NCBI GenBank assembly: GCA_964575255.1
Contig: CAZNPZ010000006.1
Coordinates: 27,527-91,526 of the forward strand
Source of the DNA: JAEZHK01 sp964575255
GTDB lineage: Bacteria; Bacillota; Clostridia; Christensenellales; Aristaeellaceae
Direction: 5' to 3'
Length of the DNA: 64,000 bases
Both the position numbers and the translations under genes were made by a program. A model generated the notes under the pieces. That model ran no database searches. It was not told where the DNA came from and saw nothing but the letters and a program-made list of their open reading frames with translations. This document shows, in pieces, positions 1 to 7,541 of the stretch (position 1 is its first letter; the number at the start of each line of letters is the position of its first letter).

Positions 1-216
1 TTCCAGCTGCGCCTTCATGCGAACGGTGCCGTTTCTGCCCGCGTAGCCGTGGATGATCGCGTTGGTGACAGCCTCCGATACGGAGGTCTTCACATCACCC
101 ATCTGCTCCAGCGTCGGGTTGAGCGGCAGGAGAAACGCGCTGATCACCATCCGCGCAAACGCCTCATTTTCCGGGCACGCGAGAAAATCCACGCGAATTT
201 CATTGACGATGCTCAT
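1..216 (-). CDS. spoIIAB: Anti-sigma F factor SpoIIAB, 3' part cut by window edge
   Basis: This is the N-terminal 72 residues of an anti-sigma factor and serine kinase of the GHKL ATPase fold. In the family it binds and silences the forespore factor sigma F and phosphorylates SpoIIAA. The visible part contains the N-box signature (SVSEAVTNAIIHGY, about residues 47-60), which supplies the Mg-ATP-binding Glu and Asn. A GGGAGGAG ribosome site lies just upstream of the ATG. SpoIIAA precedes it by 14 bases, the conserved spoIIAA-spoIIAB order. The rest of the gene, and probably sigF, lie beyond base 1. The call is firm because both the sequence and the context agree. Confidence 0.93.
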   Translation of the reverse strand, partial: MSIVNEIRVDFLACPENEAFARMVISAFLLPLNPTLEQMGDVKTSVSEAVTNAIIHGYAGRNGTVRMKAQLE

Positions 217-230
217 TTTTCTCCTCCCGT

Positions 231-536
231 CTACGCCAGTTTCTTGACGATTGTGTACAGCCCCGCCAGTTCGAACACCCGGTCGATCTGCGCGTTCGCG
301 CAGCGTACCGAAACGCACCCGCCGCGCCTGGTCATCAGCTTGTACCGCCCAAGGATCATGCCGATCCCGGAGCTGTCCATAAAACTCAACCCCGATAGGT
401 CGAACACCAATTCCTTGATTTTTGGGTCTTTGAGCAGCTCGTCCAACTCTGGGCGAAGCTGGTCGGCCCTCCTGTGATCCAGTTCTCCGGAGAGTGCCAC
501 CACCATCGCCCCTCGCCGTCGTTCATGACTGATCAT
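231..536 (-). CDS. spoIIAA: Anti-sigma F factor antagonist SpoIIAA (STAS domain)
   Basis: A 101-residue single STAS domain. Unphosphorylated SpoIIAA frees sigma F from SpoIIAB, which starts forespore transcription. The phosphorylation-site region reads FMDSSGIGMILGRYK, the family signature with the target serine in DSSG. The ATG at 536 is preferred because GGGGGAGGG lies six bases upstream. An in-frame ATG at 563 has no ribosome site and would fall at the predicted transcription start. A sigma-H-like promoter sits at 570-597, matching the sigma-H control known for spoIIA in Bacillus. It is the first gene of an operon with spoIIAB. Confidence 0.95.
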   Translation of the reverse strand: MISHERRRGAMVVALSGELDHRRADQLRPELDELLKDPKIKELVFDLSGLSFMDSSGIGMILGRYKLMTRRGGCVSVRCANAQIDRVFELAGLYTIVKKLA

Positions 537-569
537 CCGCCGCCCTCCCCCGCTTTTCATCACAACTTG

Positions 570-597
570 GTTCTACAGCCCGGCGCGCGAATCCTTT
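570..597 (-). promoter_or_regulatory. Sigma-H-like promoter of spoIIAA-spoIIAB
   Basis: On the minus strand AAAGGATTC (589-597) is followed by a 12-base spacer and GTAGAAC (570-576). The sigma-H consensus is RnAGGAwWW, 11-12 bases, RnnGAAT, so each box has one mismatch. It lies between the upstream gene's terminator and the spoIIAA ribosome site. spoIIA is sigma-H dependent in Bacillus subtilis, so position and sequence agree. Confidence 0.6.
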
Positions 598-611
598 GAA
601 GAAAAAGAAGA

Positions 612-647
612 ACCCCTGTCGAACAGGATCATTCGTTCGACAGGGGT
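612..647 (-). terminator. Rho-independent terminator after the FtsH-like gene
   Basis: A perfect 13-bp stem (612-624 with 635-647) and a 10-base loop are followed on the minus strand by a T-rich tract (about 601-611). It lies 16 bases beyond the stop codon of the FtsH-like gene and isolates it from spoIIAA. Confidence 0.85.
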
Positions 648-663
648 CTGAATTGTGTGGTTT

Positions 664-2088
664 TTAGGCGACGAGTTCCGTGAATCGAGTCTCGTCGATG
701 GCTTCCTCTTGAACCAGCGCTTCCGCGATCTTCATTAAGACCTCTGAATTCGCCTTTAGAAGTTCCGTCACCGCGTCAAACTGGCTGTTCAGGATGTCCT
801 TGCACCGCTCGAGCGCGTCGCCGACGCCGCAGACGTTTTTCAAGGGACGCAACGCCACGCCCGGTTCTCCGGTCATGCCGAGATCGAGTGTCATCGCAGA
901 CGCGATTTCCGCGGCGCGGGACAGATCGTTCGAAGCACCGCCGGTGATCTCGTCCGGCCCGCAGATCAGCAGTTCCGCGGCCCGCCCGGCCAACAGAACC
1001 TGGATCTGTTTTGTGAGCCGCTCCCGGCCGATGATCGAAAGTTCCGGCGGGATTGACAGGCTATACCCCGCCGCGCCCATGCCGGACGGCAGGATGCTGA
1101 CGCGGGTGACCCGCTGATCCGGCAGTAACAGCTTCGTTGCCAGCGCGTGGCCGGCCTCGTGCACCGCGATGGTCGCCTTTTCCTTCTGTGCCGCGTGAGA
1201 CGGCTTGTCCTCGCCTGCGACCGTGGCCAGGTAAGCTGCGTCGATGTCGCCGCGCTCGATTTCCTCAGAGCCGCGCCTGGCCGCCCGGATCGCGGCTTCG
1301 TTCAGGAGTGCTTCCAGGGATGCGCCGCTGAAATAGACGGTCTGGGCCGCGAGTGTGTCGAGGTCAATCTCTTCTGCCATGGGTTTCCCGCGGCTGTGCA
1401 GTTTCAGGATGTCCAGCCGCTCGTGAAGTCCCGGAAGCCCCACTTCGATCTTGCGGTCAAACCGGCCTGGCCGAAGCAGCGCCGGATCCAGTGTGTCCAC
1501 GCGGTTGGTCGCCGCCAGCACGATGACCCCGTCGTTTTTCTTGAAACCGCTCATCTCGCTCAGGAGCGCATTGAGTGTCTGCTCCCGTTCCTCGGAGGCG
1601 CTATCGTCCCTTTTTTTGCCCATCGCGTCGATTTCATCGATGAAGATGACGCATTTTCCGGATTTTTTAGCCTTCTGAAACAGGTCTCGCACTCGGCTTG
1701 CGCCGATACCCACGTACATCTGTACAAAGTCCGAACCGGACAGCGCGTAGAACGGTACGCCCGCTTCGCCGGCGAGCGCCTGCGCCAGCAGGGTCTTTCC
1801 GGTACCCGGAGGCCCATACAACATTACGCCGCGAGGCATCCTGGCGCCCATTTTGGCATATTTTTCAGGATTTTTCAGGTAGTCGACCAACATTGAAAGG
1901 CTCCTGAGCGCCTCATCGTTTGCGGCGACATCTTTAAACGTCGTCTTGCAGCTTTCAGAAACCGGCTGAGCGCCAACAAAATTTCGCCCGATGCGCCGGA
2001 CAGGTTCTTTTTGCCGGAGCCTCCATCCAAACGTAACCGCAAGGATGATCGCTAGCAGGATCAAATAACCGACTTCGGTTTGTTGCAC
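664..2088 (-). CDS. Short FtsH-like ATP-dependent zinc metalloprotease
   Basis: An AAA+ membrane protease of the FtsH family, 474 residues from a GTG start chosen because AAGGAGG lies nine bases upstream. Walker A is GPPGTGKT (residues 92-99) and Walker B is VIFIDEID (about 147-154). The pore loop FVQM, the second region of homology with LLRPGRFDRKI, and the zinc site HEAGH (310-314) are all present, so it should be active. Only one membrane segment is visible (residues 8-22). Canonical FtsH has two membrane helices around an extracytoplasmic domain and runs past 600 residues. Here the external domain and second helix are absent, as is the long C-terminal tail. It may be an accessory paralogue, and the nearness to spoIIA hints at, but does not prove, a sporulation role. 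Confidence 0.85.
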   Translation of the reverse strand: MQQTEVGYLILLAIILAVTFGWRLRQKEPVRRIGRNFVGAQPVSESCKTTFKDVAANDEALRSLSMLVDYLKNPEKYAKMGARMPRGVMLYGPPGTGKTLLAQALAGEAGVPFYALSGSDFVQMYVGIGASRVRDLFQKAKKSGKCVIFIDEIDAMGKKRDDSASEEREQTLNALLSEMSGFKKNDGVIVLAATNRVDTLDPALLRPGRFDRKIEVGLPGLHERLDILKLHSRGKPMAEEIDLDTLAAQTVYFSGASLEALLNEAAIRAARRGSEEIERGDIDAAYLATVAGEDKPSHAAQKEKATIAVHEAGHALATKLLLPDQRVTRVSILPSGMGAAGYSLSIPPELSIIGRERLTKQIQVLLAGRAAELLICGPDEITGGASNDLSRAAEIASAMTLDLGMTGEPGVALRPLKNVCGVGDALERCKDILNSQFDAVTELLKANSEVLMKIAEALVQEEAIDETRFTELVA

Positions 2089-2119
2089 TGTCTTCACCCT
2101 CCTTGCGTTGATATGTCTC

Positions 2120-2148
2120 ATTATACAGGACGTGATTCGGTCAGTCCA
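2120..2148 (-). promoter_or_regulatory. Sigma-A-type promoter of the FtsH-like gene
   Basis: TGGACT (2143-2148), a 17-base spacer and a perfect TATAAT (2120-2125) preceded by TG on the minus strand. It lies about 30 bases upstream of the chosen GTG. Confidence 0.6.
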
Positions 2149-2162
2149 CCAACATGTTCTGG

Positions 2163-2191
2163 TAATACGGAAGCCTATGGCGGGCATACTA
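2163..2191 (+). promoter_or_regulatory. Possible sigma-F/sigma-G promoter of the penicillin-binding protein gene
   Basis: TAATA (2163-2167), a 17-base spacer and CATACTA (2185-2191) resemble the forespore promoters of Bacillus (gHATR, 17-18 bases, CATwmTA). The predicted transcription start falls within a base or two of the ATG at 2200, so the leader would be almost absent. This is a motif match only. Confidence 0.35.
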
Positions 2192-2199
2192 GGCGCAGT

Positions 2200-4581
2200 A
2201 TGACGAAACGCATGAGCATGTTAAAAAGGATCCTGCTGATCCTCGGCGCATTGGCGGCGATCTCTGTAGTCGCGCTGTTTTTTATACTGGACATTGGTTC
2301 CTGGCCGCAACTGGACATGGAGAAACTGCGTTCGTTCACCCAAAACACGGTGATTCTGGACGGCAAGGATCAGGAAGCGGCGGTCATTTCCGGGTCTGGA
2401 AAGCGCACGGTGGTCGCGCTGAGTGATATACCGACCAAAGTTCAGGAGGCATTTCTCGCGGCGGAGGACGCCAGGTTTTACAAACATATCGGTGTGGATC
2501 CCATTCGTATCGGCGGCGCGCTCCTGAAAAACCTCAAGGTGGGCGACTACGCCCAGGGGGCGAGCACGATCACGCAGCAGTTGATCAAACTGACCCATCT
2601 GACCAGTGAAAAAACCATTGTCCGAAAATTGCAGGAGGCATATCTTGCGCTGCAGCTGGAGCGGCGCGCTTCGAAGCAGGAAATTCTGGAGATGTACCTG
2701 AACGCTGTGTATTTTGGAAAGGGCGCGTACGGGATCGACGCGGCTTCCGAAGCGTACTTCGACATTCACGCGTCGGAACTGACGCTCGGTCAGGGCGCGC
2801 TGCTGGCAGGCATCCTGAAAGCGCCGTCGGTCTACGCGCCGCACCTGCACATGGACAATTCTCTGAAGCGCAGAAACATCGTGCTCGCTTCGATGGTGGA
2901 GAACGGTTTTATCACCCAGCAGGAGGCCGATCAGGCTGGCGCAGAAAAGGTGGTTCTGAAGACGGAAGAAGACGCTTCTCAATACGCGTGGTATGTAGAT
3001 CAAACCGTCACCGAAGCCTGCCGCGCACTTGGGATTGAATCGGAGGCGCTCCTGTCCGGCGGGTATACGATCTACACGGCGCTGGATCAGGGCATGCAGC
3101 GGAGCGCGCAGGCGCTGTATCAGGAACCCGCGCGCTTCCCGGCGGACGCATCCGACGGAGAGAAAGCACAATCGGCACTGATCGCGCTGGATCCGGCGAG
3201 CGGCGAGGTGTTGACGGTGATTGGTGGGCGTAGCCATGACGTGAAACGCGGCCTCAACCGCGCTACGACGATGAAGCGGCAGCCTGGTTCCGCGTTTAAG
3301 CCGATCTCGGTGTACGCCGCCGCCATCGACCGCTATGGCATGCTGCCCTCCTCGCTCGCGGACGACACGCAGCGTCCCTTCGGTTCGTATGCGCCCCAGA
3401 ATTCCGGCGGCCACTATTACGGCATGGTCACGCTGCGCGAGGCGCTGTCCAAATCGCTCAACGTGGCGTCGGTGGATCTTCTGAATCGGACGGACGTGGA
3501 CTCGGCCCGCTACTATGCGCAAAGAGCCGGTATTACGCTGAGCGATCAGGACCGAAACCTCTCGCTGGCGCTGGGTGCGCTGACCGACGGCGTGTCGCCG
3601 ATGGCGCTTTGCGGTGCGTACGCGCCGCTCGCGAACGGCGGAAACGCGGTGATACCCCATCTGATCCGGAGAATTACGGACGCCGAAGGGAAAATGGTCT
3701 ACGAATTCCAGCCCCCGAAGCGGCAGGTGATGAAGCCGGAGAGCGCATACATGATCACGGACATGCTGAAGACTGCCGCGACGACCGGAAGCGCCAAGGC
3801 GCTCGCCTCGGTCAAGTTTCCGGTGGCCGGGAAGACGGGGACTGTGGGTTTCGGCGATGCCGGAAACCGGGACGCATGGACGGTGGCGTATACCCAAAAC
3901 GTCTGCGTGGCGATTTGGATGGGATTTGATAACCCGGACGCGAGCCATGTGCTTCCAGATAGCGACAGTGGCAGCAACAGGCCCGCGAAGCTCGCGACCG
4001 AATTCCTGCGTGAAAACGCGGCGCGCTCAAACGGAGGGGAATTTCCAATGCCTGCCTCACTGGGTCGCGCGTTGATCGACCGGGAGGGCCTTGTCACTCT
4101 TGGAAGGCCCGTTTTGCCCAGCCTGTATACGCCAAAATCCTTCACCACGGAAGAAATCTTCCCAATTTCTCAAATGCCGACCGAAGTAAGCCCTATCTGG
4201 AGAAAACCGACTGCGGTCTACAATCTGGTGGTCAGCCTGGATTCATCCTCCCGCCCCATCATCTCCTTCACAGCGGTTCAGCCGGACGCGATGTACCGCG
4301 TATACCGGGTGCAGAACGGCGTCGAAACGGTTGTCGCAGAATTGACCGGCCAGCCAGGGGATCCGCTTCAGGTTGTTGACGCCGTCGAAGGCGGCGGAAA
4401 CCTTCAGTATTATGTGCGACCGATCAACAAAACGCTGTATCGGGAAGGCGTGATGCTGGAAGGAGACGCTTCCCAGATCATCTCGGTTGCCCAAACCAAC
4501 CCGATGCTGGACTGGATCAGCCGCCCGGAACCCACGCCCACGCCGATGCCGGTTCGCCAACAGCCCGCCCTGTTTCAATAA
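2200..4581 (+). CDS. Class A penicillin-binding protein (PBP1A family)
   Basis: A bifunctional peptidoglycan glycosyltransferase/transpeptidase of about 793 residues. An N-terminal membrane anchor is followed by a GT51 domain with the catalytic Glu in EDARFYKH (about residue 88) and GASTITQQL. The transpeptidase has the nucleophile in PGSAFKPI (about 365), SLN in SKSLNVAS, and KTG in VAGKTGTVGF (about 543). The C-terminal region looks like a small beta domain and ends in a PTPTPMP stretch. Several ATGs (2200, 2212, 2218) are possible and none has a strong ribosome site; 2200 is used here. The forespore-type promoter and the spoIIA neighbourhood suggest a sporulation-linked synthase, in the manner of PbpF/PbpG, but that is inference. 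Confidence 0.9.
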   Translation: MTKRMSMLKRILLILGALAAISVVALFFILDIGSWPQLDMEKLRSFTQNTVILDGKDQEAAVISGSGKRTVVALSDIPTKVQEAFLAAEDARFYKHIGVDPIRIGGALLKNLKVGDYAQGASTITQQLIKLTHLTSEKTIVRKLQEAYLALQLERRASKQEILEMYLNAVYFGKGAYGIDAASEAYFDIHASELTLGQGALLAGILKAPSVYAPHLHMDNSLKRRNIVLASMVENGFITQQEADQAGAEKVVLKTEEDASQYAWYVDQTVTEACRALGIESEALLSGGYTIYTALDQGMQRSAQALYQEPARFPADASDGEKAQSALIALDPASGEVLTVIGGRSHDVKRGLNRATTMKRQPGSAFKPISVYAAAIDRYGMLPSSLADDTQRPFGSYAPQNSGGHYYGMVTLREALSKSLNVASVDLLNRTDVDSARYYAQRAGITLSDQDRNLSLALGALTDGVSPMALCGAYAPLANGGNAVIPHLIRRITDAEGKMVYEFQPPKRQVMKPESAYMITDMLKTAATTGSAKALASVKFPVAGKTGTVGFGDAGNRDAWTVAYTQNVCVAIWMGFDNPDASHVLPDSDSGSNRPAKLATEFLRENAARSNGGEFPMPASLGRALIDREGLVTLGRPVLPSLYTPKSFTTEEIFPISQMPTEVSPIWRKPTAVYNLVVSLDSSSRPIISFTAVQPDAMYRVYRVQNGVETVVAELTGQPGDPLQVVDAVEGGGNLQYYVRPINKTLYREGVMLEGDASQIISVAQTNPMLDWISRPEPTPTPMPVRQQPALFQ

Positions 4582-4587
4582 CAACAA

Positions 4588-4613
4588 AACGCGCCCTGCA
4601 AAGCGGGCGCGTT
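4588..4613 (-). terminator. Hairpin terminator between the PBP gene and yhbY
   Basis: A 9-bp GC-rich stem (4588-4596 with 4605-4613) is followed on the minus strand by GTTTTGTTGTTATT. It starts seven bases after the PBP stop codon and could end transcripts from both sides. The rest of 4614-4870 holds no convincing gene. A weaker relative of the hairpin sequence recurs near 4829-4855. Confidence 0.5.
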
Positions 4614-4870
4614 CAGACCATCAACAAACTTAAGGGGAGGGTGTCGGGAGGGCAGTGACCTAAAGCGGGGATCTGGCTTTCTTCCAAAGGCCGAGCCTGC
4701 CCAGCTGACTGGGAAAGTATTCCGATCTGTTTCCTCACGGAAATTCCGGAGAATTTCAGGGAACCGGCCTTGTTCCAATGCCAAGGAAAGATGCGAAGTA
4801 GATTTCCTTGGCTCGACACGCTGAAACGCGACCCCGCAAAGCAGGCGCTTTTGTCCCATATGGATGATTT

Positions 4871-5164
4871 TCAGAGCGCGTTCAGATCGATCTTGGGTTC
4901 CCGCGCCTGCCGGTAAATCACGAACTTGGAGCCGATCACTTGGATGGGTTCGGCGTGGACGCGCTCACACAGCGCCAGGCAGGCTTCTTTCGCGCCTTCA
5001 TAGGGCGCGTTCTTCATAACCGTCACCTTGATCAGTTCCCGAGCCTCCAGCGCGTCCCATGCCTGTTTGACCAGCGTATCCCCGATGCCCTCTTTGCCGA
5101 TGTGCAGAATCGCGTCCTGCGTATTGGCCATCGCGCGAAGCGCGGCGCGTTGTTTGGTCGTCAT
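4871..5164 (-). CDS. yhbY: YhbY-type RNA-binding protein (CRM domain)
   Basis: A 97-residue single CRS1-YhbY (CRM) domain protein associated in bacteria with the assembling large ribosomal subunit. Typical features are the opening helix TTKQRAALRAMAN, the GxGxG-like stretch HIGKEGIG, and a C-terminal strand ending GSKFVIYRQ. The ATG has a strong GGAGGAGG site. It follows obg by 12 bases on the same strand, a common ribosome-assembly pairing. Confidence 0.93.
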   Translation of the reverse strand: MTTKQRAALRAMANTQDAILHIGKEGIGDTLVKQAWDALEARELIKVTVMKNAPYEGAKEACLALCERVHAEPIQVIGSKFVIYRQAREPKIDLNAL

Positions 5165-5176
5165 TGGTACCTCCTC

Positions 5177-6439
5177 CTATTCGACAAAGTCGAACTGCAT
5201 GTCGTCGATAGAAACCGTGCTGCCCTCGCTCGCGCCCGCCGCCCTGAGCGCGTCGATGACGCCCCAGCGGCGAAGCGTCCTATGGAACCAGTTGAGCGAC
5301 TGCTCGTCGCCAAAATTGACCGAATTGATCAGCCGCTCCACCGACGGCCCGGACAAAATGAACACGTTTCCTTCCTTTTTCACGGTGAACGGCGCGAGTT
5401 CCGGTTCGTCAAAGAGTTCCTCTTCCTCAAACGGCTCCGCCGCCGGAAGCGTCCGAAGGAGCGCCACCGTAGCGCGCATCAGCGGCTCGAAGCCCTTTCG
5501 AGTCGCGGCGGAAACCGGAAAGACTGGAACGGTGCCGTTCAGTTTCTCTTTGAGCCGCGCGAGGTTCTCCTCGCTGTTCGGAAGGTCGGTCTTGTTGGCG
5601 GCGATCAGCATCGGCCGTTTCGCGAGGTCGCCGTACTGCGTGAGTTCCTGCATGATCGCATCATAGTCGGTGAGCGGGTCACGCCCTTCGCTGCCGGAGA
5701 TGTCCAGGACGTGGATCAGCATCCTCGTCCGTTCCACATGCCTCAGGAAGTCGTGTCCAAGACCCACGCCCTGGGCTGCGCCTTCCACCAGACCCGGAAT
5801 GTCCGCCAGCACGAAGGAGTATTCGTCCTGCCTCGCGATGCCGAGGTTGGGCTGCAGCGTCGTGAAGTGGTAGTTCGCGATCTTGGGCTTCGCCGCAGTC
5901 AGCACGGAAAGCATCGTGGACTTGCCGACATTGGGAAAACCGACCAGCCCAACGTCGGCGATGGACTTCAGTTCAAGCAGGAATTCGCGGGGCTTCGTCC
6001 TTTCGCCGGGTTTCGCGAAATTGGGTGCCTGGCGGGTGGGCGTCGTGAATCGGGCGTTGCCGAATCCGCCATTGCCGCCGCGCAGGAGCACCCGCCGCTC
6101 GCCGTTTTGGAAGAGATCCGCCGCCACGCGGCCCGTCTCCTTGTCGCGGACTACCGTACCGCAGGGTACTTCGATTTCGACGGATGCGCCCGCCTTGCCC
6201 TTGCAGCGGGCTCCTGCACCGTCGTCCCCATTCTCCGCCTGAAAAAAATGCTTGAACCGGAAGTCCATCAGCGTATTCATGCGCTCGGTGGCGATAAACA
6301 CCACGTCGCCGCCCCGCCCGCCGTCTCCGCCGTCGGGACCGCCCTGCTGCACAAATTTTTCGCGGTGGAACGACACGCAGCCGTTGCCGCCGTCGCCCGC
6401 CTTGCACTCGATGGACACCACATCCACAAATAACGCCAT
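5177..6439 (-). CDS. obgE: GTPase ObgE/CgtA
   Basis: A 420-residue Obg-family GTPase involved in large-subunit maturation and stress signalling. The N-terminal glycine-rich Obg fold (roughly 1-158) is typical (GDGGNGCVSFHREKF). The G domain has G1 GFPNVGKST, G3 DIPGL and G4 NKTD. A C-terminal OCT-like domain (about 345-420) completes the layout seen in Gram-positive homologues. The ATG has AAGGAG six bases upstream. It lies between nth and yhbY, all on the minus strand. Confidence 0.97.
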   Translation of the reverse strand: MALFVDVVSIECKAGDGGNGCVSFHREKFVQQGGPDGGDGGRGGDVVFIATERMNTLMDFRFKHFFQAENGDDGAGARCKGKAGASVEIEVPCGTVVRDKETGRVAADLFQNGERRVLLRGGNGGFGNARFTTPTRQAPNFAKPGERTKPREFLLELKSIADVGLVGFPNVGKSTMLSVLTAAKPKIANYHFTTLQPNLGIARQDEYSFVLADIPGLVEGAAQGVGLGHDFLRHVERTRMLIHVLDISGSEGRDPLTDYDAIMQELTQYGDLAKRPMLIAANKTDLPNSEENLARLKEKLNGTVPVFPVSAATRKGFEPLMRATVALLRTLPAAEPFEEEELFDEPELAPFTVKKEGNVFILSGPSVERLINSVNFGDEQSLNWFHRTLRRWGVIDALRAAGASEGSTVSIDDMQFDFVE

Positions 6440-6469
6440 GAAATGCTCCTTCAGCCGTGTCGTTTGTAA

Positions 6470-7105
6470 TTATTGCCCGCTTTGAACGGATTCACACAAG
6501 CCATCCCTGAGCGGACAGCGCTCGCAGGCAGGCTTTCTGGCCGCGCAGCAGCGCCGCCCGTGCCAGATCAAGAGGTGATGCGCATGGCCGCGCTTCCCTT
6601 TCGGGATCGCTTTCGCCAACTGCTCCTCGGTCTTTTCCGGCGTGTCCGCGTGCGCGAGGCCGATCCGGTTCGCGACGCGAAACACATGGGTGTCCACCGG
6701 GATCTCGTCGCCGCCAAACGCGGCCATCAGAACGACTCCCGCGGTCTTCTGACCGACGCCCGGAAGGTTCATCAGCGCCTCCCGCGATTCGGGCACGCGG
6801 CCGCCGTATTGATCCACCAGCGCACGGCACGTCGCCACGATGCTGCGCGCCTTCGAGTGATACAGGCCGCATTCCCTGATCAGGGGTTCCAGTTCTTCAG
6901 GGGTCAGTCTGGCGAACGCGAATGCGTCCGGGTAACGCGGAAACAGCGCCTCCGTCACCTGATTGACCCTTTTGTCGGTACACTGCGCCGAAAGGATGGT
7001 CGCGATCAGTGTCTCGAAAGGATTGGAAAAATGGAGCTCCGCCCGCGCGTCCGGGTAGAGCGTGGAAAGCGCGTCCAAAACGCGCGCAACGTCCGGTTTC
7101 GTCAT
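6470..7105 (-). CDS. nth: Endonuclease III (bifunctional DNA glycosylase/AP lyase)
   Basis: A 211-residue base-excision repair enzyme for oxidised pyrimidines. The helix-hairpin-helix LPGVGQKTAGVV carries the Schiff-base lysine, and the catalytic aspartate lies in PVDTHVFRV. The C-terminal cysteines have spacing C-x6-C-x2-C-x6-C, one residue more in the last interval than the Escherichia coli enzyme, but they should still hold a 4Fe-4S cluster. The ATG follows GAGAGGAG. The gene is 30 bases upstream of obgE and probably co-transcribed with it. Confidence 0.95.
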   Translation of the reverse strand: MTKPDVARVLDALSTLYPDARAELHFSNPFETLIATILSAQCTDKRVNQVTEALFPRYPDAFAFARLTPEELEPLIRECGLYHSKARSIVATCRALVDQYGGRVPESREALMNLPGVGQKTAGVVLMAAFGGDEIPVDTHVFRVANRIGLAHADTPEKTEEQLAKAIPKGKRGHAHHLLIWHGRRCCAARKPACERCPLRDGLCESVQSGQ

Positions 7106-7174
7106 AAAGGCTCCTCTCTCGTATAAAGTATTATACGATATAACCGGACGTCCGCACAGTGAAACCTGAGGATT

Positions 7175-7456
7175 TTACATTCCATTCAGCGAAAGCGCGG
7201 TGAGTTTGGGCCGTCCGCCGCCCCGCCTGTCAATCTGATACAGGCCGATCAGGTTGGGCACATGATTGCGCCCCAGGATCGACTGTACCGCCTGCGCGTC
7301 GCGTATCGGGAACTCCAGCGAAAGGCCGCAACCGATCGCCACATCCCGCGGGGTTGAAATGACCTTCGCGTCAATCCCTGCCCTGCGAAGAATTCCCTCG
7401 AAGCGCATCACCTGCTGTCTGGAACGAAAGGCGGCCACGCCGACAACTTCATCCAT
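7175..7456 (-). CDS. DUF3343 family protein
   Basis: A 93-residue protein of the DUF3343 family, often described as a putative selenium/sulfur carrier or an RNA-polymerase-like fold. The recognisable core is FRSRQQVMRFEGILRRAG, followed by a VISTPRDVAIGCGLSLEF segment with a conserved cysteine. The ATG at 7456 is preferred because GGGGAGAG lies about ten bases upstream. It is divergent from the cysteine desulfurase at 7542, a pairing seen in Clostridia and in selenium-utilisation loci. Its exact function is not known. Confidence 0.75.
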   Translation of the reverse strand: MDEVVGVAAFRSRQQVMRFEGILRRAGIDAKVISTPRDVAIGCGLSLEFPIRDAQAVQSILGRNHVPNLIGLYQIDRRGGGRPKLTALSLNGM

Positions 7457-7541
7457 GCCTGTTCTCTCCCCTTTGCGCGACGACATAGCGGCGCGTTTTC
7501 ACCCGTATATTGTACGACAATCATTCGAGGGGCGTGAAACG

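Noticed and set aside
2221..3948. A 575-codon minus-strand open frame
   Set aside because: It is antisense to the penicillin-binding protein, has no ribosome site and is Arg/His/Gln-rich, as shadow frames in GC-rich DNA are.
4575..4859. A 94-codon minus-strand frame between the PBP gene and yhbY
   Set aside because: No ribosome site, it spans a terminator-like hairpin, and its composition is typical of non-coding GC-rich DNA.
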